Shown: one piece after another, positions 21,727 to 33,500 of the stretch | Position numbering within the stretch: the first letter of the stretch is position 1 | How the letters are laid out: each line of letters begins with the position of its first letter | DNA from: Cryptomeria japonica | Lineage: Eukaryota; Streptophyta; Pinopsida; Cupressales; Cupressaceae | Direction of reading: 5' to 3' | Assembly: GCF_030272615.1 (NCBI RefSeq) | Contig: NC_081414.1 | Coordinates: forward strand, 312,182,664-312,246,663 | Length of the DNA: 64,000 bases | Notes under the pieces: model-generated | Told to the model about the DNA's origin: nothing | Database searches by the model: none | Seen by the model: only the letters and a program-made list of their open reading frames with translations | Made by a program: the position numbers and the translations under genes

Positions 21727-22600
21727 AGAAGGATAGTCCAAGATTTGATGGTACTAACTACTCTCTTTGGAAGAATCGTATGGAGTGTCATCTAAGATGC
21801 ATTAGTGAACCTTATTGGAATATTACTAAAAGCAAGTATACCATTCCTGCAAATGGTACTTCAACTCTAGATGGGATCAAAAGTGTTGAATACAATATTA
21901 GGGCTAAGGAAGAATTGTTGTGTGCTCTAACTGACTCCGAGATGACAATGTTATGGAATTGCAGACTTCTCATGAGATCTAGAAGAAGTTGGAAACCTTG
22001 TATGAAGGTGACAATTATGTGAAGATTACGAAGTTGCAGAGCCTAAAGCAAAAATATGAGATGTTGAGTATGAGAAAAGATGATAACATCACTTATTACA
22101 TGCAAAAGGTAAATGTACTTGTGTGCAATATCAGATGTGCCGGTGGGAATTTGGAAGAATCAGAGATTGTTGCTAAAGGGCTCAGAACTTTTTCTACATC
22201 CTACAAGCATAAAGTTGCTGCTATTGAGGAGATCATAACTATGACACATGTAACCAAGGACATGTTGATTGGTAAGATTTCAACCTTTGAGATGAGTGAG
22301 TTTAGTATAATCTGCATTTAAGGCTACTGTTTTTGAAAGGGATAAGCAGAGATATGATTTGGGAGAAAGTTCTTTAAGGGGGATGTCCAGCTATGAGAAG
22401 TAGAGAAAGAAAATTGAAGATGAAGTGCAAGAGCTTGAGGAGATTGAAGCCCTTATTGCTAAGAGATTACCCAAAGGAGCTAGTAAGTATGAAGGAAAAT
22501 TGCCTCTTAAATGTTTTTCTTATAATAAGATGGGTCATTTTGCCTCAAGGTGTCCAGAAAGAGTTCCTAAGTCAAAACCTAACAGACCTAGATTTTAGAA
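21727..22600 (+). pseudogene. copia-2 gag (UBN2-type) with damaged zinc knuckle
   Basis: Translation from about 21727 runs NYKKDSPRFDGTNYSLWKNR into MECHLRCISEPYWNITK, the same gag as copia-1. The presumed start codon is followed directly by a stop (ATGTAA at 21716). A frameshift near 21990 joins two frames, and another follows near 22310. The zinc knuckle at 22512-22553 reads CFSYNKMGHFASRC: the second metal-binding Cys is now Tyr, so the CX2CX4HX4C pattern is broken. Gag would form the particle and bind RNA; this copy cannot. Confidence 0.88.
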
Positions 22601-22603
22601 GAG

Positions 22604-22999
22604 ATGTTATTATGCACTGATGAAAGTATGTCAAATGATGAATCTGATAAAGGAGGTACAAGCGATAATGAATGGGTGTTTATTTCTATCAAGGAAGATG
22701 ATCCAATGCCTACTAACTCTGTTGACCGCATGAATATGGAAAGAGCTTTGGCTGCACAAGTTGAAGAGAAAGATGAATGGGTGATTGACAGTGGATGCTC
22801 TCACCACATGACAAGTGATAAGAGTAAGTTTGTGAGTTTGGAAAAGTATGAAGGTGGCGTTGTGAAGTTTGGTGATGATAAAGAGTTGGTATAATACACG
22901 GTAAAGGATCCATTTCTCTTGATGGTAAGCACAATACTGATGATGTCTTGTATGTAGAAGGTATAATGCATAATCTCTTGAGTGTTGGATAGATGGTTG
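22604..22999 (+). pseudogene. copia-2 aspartic protease
   Basis: EKDEWVIDSGCSHHMTSDKS places the catalytic DSG at 22787-22795, intact. The frame continues KYEGGVVKFGDDKELV and breaks at about 22894, with further remnants (SISLDGKHN-like) and a stop at 22990. The element would use it to mature Gag-Pol. Confidence 0.85.
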
Positions 23000-23960
23000 A
23001 CAAGGGATATGATCTTCAATTCAAGAATGACAAGTGTAGAATCTTGGGCAGTTCCAGAATTTAGATTGCATTAGGTACAAAGACTTAAGGTAATATCTTT
23101 CATTTAAATAGTGTTAGTAAATAATGTTTGATTGCTCAGATTGATGAAAGTTGGTTGTGGCATGGAAGAATGTGTCATGTGACTTTTGATAACATTGTTA
23201 AGATATGTTTTACTTAGGCTATGAGAGATCTTCCTAGGTTGATGAAACCTGCTAACACTATGTGAAAGGAATGTCAGTTAGGGAAACAAACTAGAGTTAC
23301 CTTTAGGAGTAAGATGCATTGCTCAAGTGGATTATTGGATTTTGTGCATACTGATTTGTGTGGTCCTTCTAGAGTCATAAGTTTGTAGGGAGAACAATAT
23401 TTCATGTTGTTGATTAATGATTATTCTAGGATGATGTGGGTTACTTTCTCAAGGGAGAAGTCTGAGGCTCTAGACAAGTTCAAGATTTTCAAGGCTATGG
23501 TTGAGATAGAGATATGTTTGAAGCTGAAGTGTCTAAGATCCAACAGAGGTGGTTAATTCACTTCCAGTGAGTTAAATGCATTTTAAGAAGAACATGAGAT
23601 AAGAAGACAATTGTCTGCTTTGAGAACCCCTCAACAAAATGGGGTAGTGGAAAGGAAGAATAGAACCATTCAAGAAAATGCCAGGACAATGATATTGGAG
23701 CGAAATGTTCTGCATGTCTATTGGAGAGAAGATGTGAGTACTACGGTTTACACTCTTAACCAGGTGCATATTAGATGTGATATTGGTAAGACTCCTTACA
23801 AATTATGGTTTAGTCATGCTCCTATTAAATATTTTAAAATATTTGGAAGTAAATGTTATATCAAGAAGAATGAAGATATATGAAAGTTTGATGCTAGATG
23901 TGATGAAGGAATATTCAAGGCCTATCGATGTTATAATAAGAGACAAAGGAAGATAGTGAA
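23000..23960 (+). pseudogene. copia-2 GAG-pre-integrase and integrase, catalytic residue changed
   Basis: The zinc-like part reads MCHVTFDNIVK, then ECQLGKQ after several stops. The core shows VHTDLCGPSRV with the first catalytic Asp. The second catalytic position reads LRSNRGG followed by a stop, where relatives have TDRGGEF, so Asp is replaced by Asn. TPQQNGVVERKNRT keeps the Glu, and IFGSKCYIKK follows. The last uninterrupted piece is 23611-23883. The triad defect plus at least five stops make this an inactive integrase. Confidence 0.87.
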
Positions 23961-24239
23961 GAGTGCAAATGTTAGGGTTGATGAATGCAATGAGAGACAA
24001 TATAGATCTTGGAGATATGATTCAGATGATCAAAGTGACGTACAAACAATGGGAAGCAACCTCAAATCAAGTCCAGATCATTCCAGTGAATCCAATGCGT
24101 AGAGGAGAAAGAACTAGTGAAAGTTCTAAAGATAGAACACAAGAGTATGAAATTCAAGAAAATCCTAAGAGTCCCAGGTATGTAAGGTTGAATCATTCTG
24201 AAAATCAGATCATAGGAGATAGAAATAAATGTGTTTAAA

Positions 24240-25230
24240 CAAGAAGAAGAATTGTTGAAGATCAAGTTGAGTATTATTTGATTTCTAAGATTGAACCTAA
24301 GGATATAAATGAAGCATGTAAAGATGAACATTGGGTAAAAGCAATGGAAGACGAATTGATGCAGATTGAAAATAATAATGCATGGGATCTTGTTCCTAGA
24401 TCTAAGGACAAAAATGTAATTGGAACAAAATAGGTCTTCCCAAACAAATTGAATGAGCAAGGTGAAGTTGTTAGAAACAAAGCAAGACTTATTTGTAAAG
24501 GATATTTACAAATGGAAGGAATTGATTTTGAAAAACCTTTTGCCCTTGTGGCAAGAATTGAAGTTGTAAGATTGTTTCTTGCTTTTACTGCTTACAAGGA
24601 CTTAAAAGTCTATCAGGTGTATGTCAAGTCAACATTCCTGAATGGTGAATTGGAAGAAGAGGTGTACATTGAACAACCAGATGGATTTCAATTGTCTGAT
24701 CAAGGAGATATGGTTTGCCGATTGAAGAAAGCTTTGTATGGACTGAAGCAAGCCCCAAGAGCATGGTATGCCAAACTGGATAAGTATCCACTGAAGCTAG
24801 GATTTAACAAAGGTACTGCTGATAGTAATTTGTACTTCAATATTGACCATGATAATATTATGATTGTTGAAGTTTTTGTTGATGATATTATCTTTGGAGG
24901 GAATGATAGTTTGTGCAAAAAGTTTGCTAATGAAATCCAAAATGAATTTGAAATGTTTATGATTGGAGAGATGAAATTATTTTTGGGTTTGCAAATCACA
25001 CAGTTAGAAATGAATATTTATATCTCAATCCAAGTATGCAAAACATTTGTTGAAAAAGTTTGGTTTGGAAGATTCAAATCCAGTTAGTACTCCTATGGTG
25101 TTTGGATGTAAATTGACCAATGATGACGATTCCCATCAAGCAAATCAGACTAGATACAAATCTATGATTGGTGGATTGTTCTATTTGACTCAGACCAAAC
25201 CTGATATCATGAATGTAGTTTGTCTTGTTT
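24240..25230 (+). pseudogene. copia-2 reverse transcriptase
   Basis: The Rve-RT linker EDELMQIENNNAWDLVPR precedes a stop at 24430. The open frame 24449-25087 then carries [44 protein letters not shown] and the catalytic FVDDIIFGG (VDD at 24878-24886), the hallmark of copia reverse transcriptases. A one-base change at about 25035 shifts the frame into VEKVWFGRF; the family text YAKHLLKKFGLEDSNP resumes in the next frame at 25041. The enzyme copies element RNA into DNA. Confidence 0.9.
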
Positions 25231-25823
25231 CTATATTTCAAGTTGATCCTAAGGATTATCATGTTGTAGTCAAAATAATTTTCAAATATTTGAAAGGAAC
25301 ACTTGATTTTGGTATGTGGTATCCTAAAGACGATGATTTTACTTTGAGATCTTTTACTAATGCTAATTGCACAAGAGATGTCGATGAAATGAAGGGTACT
25401 AGTGGTGGTTTATTTTTCTTGGGAAAAATATTGGTTTCATGGTTGAGAAAAAAACATAATTTTATTTCCCTATCTACTACAGAGGCAGAGTATATTGTTG
25501 CAGCAAACAATTGTACTCAGGTTGTATGGATGAAGCAGATGTTGAAAGATATCAAAGTAGTGTATGATGAGTCTATTGCTATCTACTATGACAATTCAAG
25601 TGCAATTAACATTTCTAAGAATTCAATGTTGCATTCAAAGACTAAACATATATCCATAAAATTTTACTTTTTGAGAGAAAAGGTAAATGAGAAGGAAGTC
25701 AGATTAGAGTATGTGTCTACTAAGGAACAGATTGTAGACATCTTCATGAATCCTTTGCCTAAGGATACTTTTGAGTATCTAAAAGGGAAGTTAGGGGTGA
25801 TTTCCCCTCCTGTTCAAAATTAA
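25231..25823 (+). pseudogene. copia-2 RNase H
   Basis: Open to a stop at 25821. FTNANCTRDVDEMKGTSGG stands where relatives have FTDADWAGDxDDRKSTSGG, so two acidic or aromatic positions are changed. STTEAEYIVAA and YDNSSAINISKN are conserved, and the C-terminus VDIFMNPLPKDTFEYLKGKL matches the family tail. The frame is long, but the substituted first Asp probably abolishes activity. Confidence 0.88.
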
Positions 25824-26119
25824 TATGCATTGGTATGCATCAGTTCAGTACATTTCACAATCATATCTTGTGATCTAGATTGATGGTAGGTGGTTGCTAC
25901 TCAAGGGGATTAGTCAGTCTTATGAGTCAGTTTTGTGGTTTGATTGCATATATGTTCCTTTTCCATTGATGTAAACGAGGGAGAGAGTCATGTGAAAAAA
26001 TGTGAAGAGATAAAAAAAGGAGAAGAGTAGTGTGCAAGGTCTAAAGGGGAGCTGTTGATATTTTCTTTCTTTGTCATTGATTGCGTTAGTTTTTCACATC
26101 ATATGTTGTCATCAATGCC

Positions 26120-26131
26120 AAAGGGGGAGAT
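26120..26131 (+). other. polypurine tract of copia-2
   Basis: AAAGGGGGAGAT sits immediately before the 3' LTR. The same purine run precedes the 3' LTR of copia-3 on the other strand. Confidence 0.88.
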
Positions 26132-26195
26132 TGTTGGAATAATGTTGCAAATATGTGCTTGAGAGATATTTGAGAGATGTGTTGTCATTGATGTT

Positions 26196-26611
26196 TGTTA
26201 AAATATGAGAAAACAGATTTAAACCATAATCAAATTGAAAGAGAGAGAACAAAATGTTGGAAATAAAATGGACAAAATAACAATACTACAAAAACTTGAT
26301 GTGAATGCTCAACGACAGAATAACATCAAGAGAAATCTCCCAATATCCAATATGAAAATACAAGCAAGGTAGCATATTTATATAGACTCAAGTGAGGGGT
26401 GGAGGTGGCAATACCGGCCAATGAGGAGAGACCACCATGATGGTCTAAACATAGTAAATGCACCTCCTCATAGCATGCTGACACCTCAATACCCACTTGT
26501 CTTAAGTAAACATGCTTTATTAATCTATGCAAGCTTAATTAAAGTGTAGGAAAAACCTAGGAAAAAGGAAAATAATAAACCCAACTAGGAAAATACAAAC
26601 CTACACTAACA
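26196..26611 (-). mobile_element. solo LTR (416 bases) of another family inside the copia-2 3' LTR
   Basis: The uninterrupted copia-2 5' LTR reads TTGATGTCAACATATT. In the 3' LTR this site is split by a segment starting TGTTAAAATATG and ending CACTAACA, with inverted ends TGTTA/TAACA. ATGTT precedes it and ATGCC follows it, each one base from the original ATGTC, so a 5-base duplication is well supported. On the minus strand it reads TGTTAGTGTAGG at the start and has a TATA box, so it is probably a solo LTR. A small non-coding (TRIM-like) element is less likely, as no paired repeats are visible. Confidence 0.82.
26371..26388 (-). promoter_or_regulatory. TATA box of the nested solo LTR
   Basis: GAGTCTATATAAATATGC on the minus strand lies about 225 bases inside the 416-base LTR. 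This supports its identity as an LTR and its minus orientation. Confidence 0.5.
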
Positions 26612-28089
26612 ATGCCAACATATTTCTCTGTTTGAGATAGTGATGCAGTGAAGTTCAATGAGTTAGTTTATTTAGTGTAGTAAGTATGATGTAGATAAGA
26701 GTTTCTGGATTAAAGGCTTTGTAGAGGGTTGTTTGTAGTTGATTCAGTTCAAGTTTGAGAGGTTTGCATGGAGATATGATTGAGTTATGGGTATCTGTGT
26801 TGTGATTGGTTTCTCAGTTGTTCAATAGTGACAGAGTGACAATATTTTGATCTGCATTTCTTCGCATTGTAATATCTTGATCTGCAGATTTGAAGGTATG
26901 ATTGGGACGTTGGTGTGTGTCCTCAATTCAAGAGATTCATGGTTTGGAGGTCTACAAGTGATTTTTCAAGGTTGACAATCATTGTAGTTAGTGTTCCTGA
27001 GGTTTGGTATGAAGATGTTGGTGATTCTAGTAATTTGTGTTGGTGCGGATGTTACTATGGTAATTCATGATGCTTGTGGATGTTTCTAGATCATGTTCAT
27101 TTTGTGTTGGTGGTCCGCATTGATCGTTGAACTGGTAATTGATTATTTTCTTCGGTACGTTGGTGTTCTTCATGTTCTTGGGCGACTGGATGCTTGTAAC
27201 ATGTTGCGGATGTTCAAGGCATAATTCTTGGAGGTGTAATGTGTTTGAGGTGAAAGATTTGGGTTTGTGCTATGTCTTGACCAACATTGCTTGGTCTGCA
27301 TGTAATATTGTGTTGAGTGTGGTTGTAATTTTTTAATTAGGTGGTGAGTGTTGAGCCGACCTTGATGACTTCTCCAAGGTTGATGTCATGTATAAATAAT
27401 TGTTATGATTTTGTATTCAGAGTGTGTGTGGGTGAGAGGATGAGTGTGAGTGTGTCTGTGCATTGAATGTATACATGTTTTGAAGGTAAAGAAGAAGTGT
27501 GAAGAAGAATGTTGTTTTATGCTTCAATGAGACTAAACTAGGCATTAAGGAGACACAATTTCTCAGTTCATAATTTCCGAAAGTGATCCATGATTGTTTG
27601 TATAGGCAGTGAGCCTTCCTTGGGCAATGAGCCTGTTTATTTTGAGTAGTGAGCTCTAGGCAGTGTGCCTAAGTGCATGTGCATTCCCCATTGTAATACT
27701 TCTTACATGGTATACCTATATTGTGGGTGTATCCCCACCGTGGTTTTTCCCTTAACAGGGTTTTCCACGTACAAAAAACTTGGTGTTGTGTGTTTATGCT
27801 GTGTAACTGGTGATTCATGCTTTCATGTTTAATTGTCAGATTTGAATAAGTTTAAGTAAAGTGAGTTTTGTGACAATTGATTCACCCCCCTCCCCTATTG
27901 CTATCATTCTATCATATTTTCATGCGGCGTCTATGACATACATTTTCTAGGCTTAAGATGTTTCTTAAGGTGTGTAGTCACACTAAGAATACACTTCTAG
28001 GCTTAAAAGTGTTAAACACTTAAAGTTGACTAACATTCTCTAGGCTTTATATCTTGTTTAGTGTGTGTGGTTTGAGCCTGACCATCTAT

Positions 28090-30265
28090 GATCACACAAT
28101 TTAAATGCACGTGTATTGGTGCACCTATGAATATAATATTTAATAAAAATCTCCTCTGCCTTTATGCTTCGATGAACGTCCTCTCGCTGTTCCAAAGCTT
28201 CCATTTTGGCATAGGCGAGAAGGATGCTAGCAAAGGTTATGGAATTTGGCTTTCCTCATACCAATTGCATTTTTTTTAAAGTTAATAACACCTTTGAAAC
28301 AATTCCATTTCATCTATAACCTGCAATCATGGTATTCCATGAGATGCAATTCTTTGAGGAATCCTGTCAAATGACATGCTCATCTCGAATCATCACATAA
28401 AACAATTCATTTGCTATGTATATCATGACTCCATATTTTTCCTATTCAAAACTTGTATTTGGCACGAATGGGGAAGATGGTGGCAACATCCACTCTAACC
28501 CAAATATCTTTATTTCATCAAGATGTTTCAACATCTTCAAATCGTCGATCTAGATGTAACATTGTTCCAAAATTCCTATGTTGGCACAAAATAGGGAACA
28601 GTTGACAAATGTTGTGAATTTTGGTGCTACACGTGCTAGTTGTATTTGGGTGAAATCTTTTTAAGCCTTCACAATAAATCAATTTGTGTGTTCACCTTCA
28701 TATGAGATGACATGTGCTTGAGGCATTTTGTTAAACAGTTTACATTCTAAGTTTGTGCATTCAATTTCACATGTTTACCACCGAGGGGGGAGGATTATCA
28801 CAATGGTTGTAGAGTTACACTTTATCTCTGTCAACTGTATTTCCTTAAGACATTCTTTGGAATAGTTCATAGTTTACGATGCCTCAGATGTCCTTTTTGT
28901 TCCTGACTTCTTCTTATTCGGACTTGAGGTTGGCTCAACGCCTACAAATTGCATTTGTTTCAAGGTTTCTAAAGCCTTTCCAATGTCTCCATTTCATGCA
29001 TAGCCTGTAATGTTTTCATTTCATTCCTTGTGATTTCTCTTCTTTGAGGTGATCTGTAAAATAATTTAGGTGTTTTGTTTTCAATTCCACATTCTGTATA
29101 CACCATGCTAATGATAAATATTTTTTATGTTTGATTTATACTCGCTAATTGCATTTGTTCGAGTGATTCAAGAGTTTTTTCAACAAATCAGTTTTGTGTA
29201 AATCTTGCAGTCATTGCATTTCATGAGGAGACTTTTTTTTGAGCATTTTGTCAAACAACTCGCTTGCCTTGTTTATATTGGACACGTCTATTCTGGTTCT
29301 AAAACGACAGTATGGATTGACTAACACGTGAGTTAGTTGCGTGTTTTACACTGTTGATTTTGCAATAAACGGCTGCGATTGAATAACACATCACTATCAT
29401 GCTCTACGAAAGGTCCGTTTTGAATACTCGCATTTATGTACACTCATTTATGTCCACTGGCACACTTCCCACTTCAATCTCTGACACAAATTTCTCATAC
29501 GTTTTATGCATAGTCTGGTCATTTCATTTTTACACCTACCATTGCATATGCTTGAAAGCTTCCAAAGCTTTATTAACATATCTATTATGCACACTTTTGT
29601 AACCATTGCGTTGGATGCCTTGGAGGTATTTTTTCAAACAATCCATAAACTTTATCTTTCTTGCCTTAGGTTGCGCATGAGGGTATGACAATGTCATGGA
29701 GTTTAGTCTTACATTATTTAACATATCTGTGTGGAATTTTACAAAGAACTTTAAATAAGCTAATGATTCGCATGGTAGGTATCATTGAATTTCATAAGAT
29801 GAGATCTTTGTAACATTTTGTCAAACACTTCAAGCGCCATATCTCCACTTCCACATTCTGCATTCCTATTTATCCTTACTCATTTTGCATGCGTGGCTAC
29901 AAAGCATTTTAATTATAAGTTTTGACAAAAATACAACTTTCCCAGCTGCTTTGATGGTTGTCCATAACATGTTCCAAAAATCCCATTTAGATGCGCAAGC
30001 AAGGAGAATGTTGGCAAAAGAATTCAGCTTCACCCACCAGCTGCATTTAATTTAAACTTCTCAAAGTTCTTTCAACGAATACATTTATGTGTAAGCCTTA
30101 ACAGTGCTTTTGATCGTTCTTCCACATTGATAGGCACATCTGGTAGAGCATTTGCAAAAGGAAGTGGTAATGGAATACTCAGTGTATATTCATATACAAT
30201 TTGCAGGCTCCGGGGGAATATGTACTCAACCACCTCAGTTTTCATGGGCATGGAGATTTTCAACT
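28090..30265 (-). pseudogene. pentatricopeptide repeat (PPR) protein gene, decayed
   Basis: Minus-strand translation in changing frames repeatedly gives PPR wording. Near 28330 it reads CISWNTMIAGYR. At 28270-28125 it reads KPNSITFASILLAYAKMEAL, then EQREDVHRSIKA. Near 29840-29780 it reads CGSGDMALEVFDKMLQR, and near 29560 NKALEAFKHMQW. These match the 35-residue units of plant PLS-type PPR proteins (SWNxMIAGYxQNG, KPNSxTFxSxLxACA, LExGKEIH, YAKCGSxxxAxxVFDxMxxR). PPR proteins bind organelle RNA for editing or processing. Stops and frameshifts every 50-100 bases show a long-dead gene or retrocopy. I see no intron. The 5' limit is set at the ATG at 30263. Confidence 0.8.
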
Positions 30266-30357
30266 CCTTGAAGGTTCTTGAAAAGCAGTTACAAGTTCTT
30301 GAAAAAGAGGTTCAAGAGTTAGATTCTTGGAGCACACGCCGTGAGACTTTCAATTGC

Positions 30358-30595
30358 GAAAGTTAGGATTTTGAACTCTTAAGCATGAAAGTTAGAAAAT
30401 TTAACTGTTAGATGCAGATGCGAAGGTTAGGATTTTGAACTTGTGGACACAAAAGTTAGAATTTTGGTGCATTAGATGTAAAAGTTAGAAATTTGAACTT
30501 CTAAACGTAAAAATTAGAAATTTGGAACAGTATGTGCAAAAGTTAGAATTTTCAACCTTCAAACACAAAACTTAGAACTCTGGAACATTGGAGCA
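30358..30595. repeat. 29-base tandem repeat, eight degenerate units
   Basis: GTTAG or its variant starts at 30362, 30391, 30426, 30455, 30484, 30513, 30542 and 30571. The spacing is 29 bases except one step of 35. The unit is close to AAAGTTAGAATTTTGAAC plus a variable ACAC/GCA tail. It lies directly after the 5' end of the PPR pseudogene. Confidence 0.85.
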
Positions 30596-33500
30596 TAGGT
30601 GAGTTGGAAAAGTTTAACTTTTCAAACTGCCACAACTTTTGATTGATAAAGAGTATGAGCTTGAAATTTTAACCAATGGCAAATAGGGATACAATGAACT
30701 AATCCAGAAGTCTTTTTACATGACGAAGAGTCAAGAACAATATTTTAATATTTTTTTGACAGAGGGTGGAAAAACTTGAAGCATTAAAATCTCACAAATG
30801 GTGAAGCAGGTTTTCACGAAACTTTGCCACATTGCTCAGCATGGTACCATGACCATGCTCATGAGACGGTTTCTCTTGATGCTTTGTAATTTTTGAGATT
30901 TAATTTTTTGACATCTAGGCCAATATAAAAAGGTCAACAAAAGAAAAGTTTAAATTTTGGATGTTTATAAAGTTTAAATTTTATTCATTTAATGGTCCCA
31001 GCATCTTTCTTCCAGATTAAATAATTTTTTTTTTATTTAATTTATATGGGCCTTTCCTCTATTAATTAAATAAGTACTTTTATTTATTTAATTAATTCAC
31101 TTACCTTTTTCCTTTTTAATCCTAGTCCTCCAACTTTTTCACATGGATCATAATCTAAAATCGTAGGCATGTGACAAGTGTCAATTCCTCTTCATTCGCT
31201 TTGTGCTTTCTCCAAAGTCAATTCACCTCTTAATCTCCCCCCTTCATTTATACCTACCCTCAAATATTATTGATTCTCTTTCATCTATGTGATCCAAGTC
31301 ATTCACGTTTTAACCTTTTAATCTAAATCTTGTATTCTTAGTATGATCTCTATAAAAGAGGCTTCCTCCCTTCATTCCAAAATAATATCTACAAGTAGTT
31401 ATACCTATATTCTAATGAAATCATTCAAGGATACATCATCAAATCCACCTGCATTCTTCCTTGAGATCTCATGTAAGTGCAACACAAATCTAAGAGAAAC
31501 ACTATCTAATACAAGATCATGTAAGATAGGAGAACAATGGAGATAAACCTATTGGACATGTGATAGGTATACTTTGTTTGATTTCATTAGTATTTGTATG
31601 TTTGATAGATTCTTCATTAATGTTGTGTTGAATTAGTTTGTAGATCTAGGTTAGTGGTTGCCTTAGTTAGGGTTTACAAATAGATTCAAAATTTAACATA
31701 AATATTTTGGCATGCCTAGTGTGACTCTTCTCTGTTCATACAAGTCATTTTCTTGGATTTTGAAGCATTTTTGGAAGTTGCAAGTCGAATTTGTGATGAT
31801 TTTGTGCTTCAACAGTTTTGTAGGGTCTCAACATGTTTTTCCATCTTCATTCTACATTTCTATCAACAAATCCTACGTTTTTGTTTTCTGCATTTAGGGT
31901 TAATTTCCTTTTTTTCTGCATTTTTTCCCTGTTTTGGCATAATTGTTGTCTTTCTACGTTTCTACAACTTCTTGTTGTGTATTTTCCTATGTGATTTTGT
32001 GTATTTGCATGTTGTTTATTTTGTAGAATCTGGGTCTTTCAACATATTCATAAATCCTTTGTGTATCTATCAGTGTATTGATGCATTTCTACGGTTCATC
32101 ATTTTGTAGGTTTTTTTTTCTGCATATCTGCCTAATTTTGTTGTGTATTTGCTTGATTTTGTCATGTATCTACCACTTAATCACTATGTATTTTATGAGG
32201 TATTATTTTGTATCTATCCATCTTCATCGACATATTTGTTAGTTTGTTTTTGCATTTTTATTTAGGTTTGCATTTTTAGATTTTAATTAGTTTTTTGGCT
32301 AACCCTTGATGGTACTAACAAAGTGGTGCAACTTGCTTTTGATTATAGATGCCTCCTTGGACTACAAACACCTTTCTTGTAGGATATAGTGTGGAAAAGG
32401 GGGTTATTTTTGCAACTTGTGGTTCTACAAGGGTAGTTAGTTGTGTTTGTGCTTTTTTTTTATTAAGTCACATTTGGATTTGGTGCTCTAAAAAGAACAT
32501 TATTTGTCGTGTCTTGTGTGCTTGCATGCTTTGTGTTAAGATTATAACCCAAGTTGTTGTGAAAGTATCCTCTCCCCTCACCTTCGTGGATCTTGGGTAA
32601 AAGAGAAATCACAATATCTTCTTTTTCTTTTTAGAAGGCCTAGATTTGGAGAAGTGATCACTCCAATGGAAATGATTTAAAATGGTATTTCTTTTAGGCC
32701 ACTGTATAAAAAGTACAATAGTGAAAGCTAGAGCTAAAACTTGTGACTATATTCTGAGTGTGTCAATTATGCAAGGGATGTATGGGCCTCGAAGTGTTTG
32801 ACTAGAGACTTAAGTGCATTACCATGAATGTACGTATGTTGGTGTCCTCAAATTGAGTAGAAACCTTGTGTTAATAGCCACCCTTTTCATTGAGTGTTTG
32901 TGGTGATATCAGTGCAAGGGATGCACATCACACCCTAAAGTTACTCACCATTTGCAGTTCCTTAAGTTGAGATAGAAATTTTCAAGTTGTATAAGCTAAT
33001 TATGACTTTCAAAAAGAGGGCGACTGGGCTATTCCTCCAATTTTGACCCCCCCTACCTATCCTTCTCTTGCAAAGAAACAAATGAAAATCACTCCTTGAG
33101 GTGTTGCACATTTGATTTAATGAGGTACCAAATGTGGGCCTGATTTCGTTACAATTGGCCTTTACCTTAGGTTGTAAATAATGCTTGGAGTGTCCTCTTT
33201 TGTGTCATACTAGTGAAAATTTGGGCCTTGAGGAGCCTAGGCCATACCCTCATTATTGTTTAGTAACAAAGAGCCATTGTGTCTTTGTGTTTGTATTGTT
33301 TTCTTGCCACATTAATTATTTGACGTTCAAATTTGGTCACAATTTTGACATCTGAAACAAACCTAGGAAAATTTTCACCAAACTTGCACATATCTTTGTT
33401 CCTTCCTATTTGAGAGCTATTATTGCATATCTGTTGAATTGTTCTCGTGTATATATTTGAGAGTTAATTGTGTGTATTTGAGAACTCATCTCATGCATTT

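Larger units (their letters stand above)
20483..27914 (+). mobile_element. copia-2: full-length Ty1/copia element, dead, with a nested solo LTR
   Basis: LTRs 20483-21658 and 26132-27914 enclose primer-binding site, gag, protease, integrase, reverse transcriptase, RNase H and polypurine tract in copia order. The 3' LTR is longer because it contains a 416-base insertion at 26196-26611. The 5' LTR has lost a segment equivalent to 26953-27115. The flanking target duplication is not clean: ATTTC lies before the element, and TATTTTC follows it. Many stops, a changed zinc knuckle and a mutated integrase triad show it is inactive. Confidence 0.92.
26132..27914 (+). repeat. 3' LTR of copia-2, with insertion
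   Basis: Begins TGTTGGAATAATG. Without the nested 26196-26611 element and its duplicated five bases it is about 1362 bases, longer than the 5' LTR because it keeps 26953-27115. The end is taken at TATCA, 27914. The shared block is at 27721-27770 and the C-tract at 27885-27895. Confidence 0.88.

Noticed and set aside
20478-27921. Target duplication ATTTC/ATTTT for copia-2
   Set aside because: One mismatch and a one-base offset from the TATCA end; chance cannot be excluded.
30358-30595. CRISPR-like array
   Set aside because: The units are degenerate, there are no unique spacers and the context is a plant nuclear genome; it is a tandem repeat.
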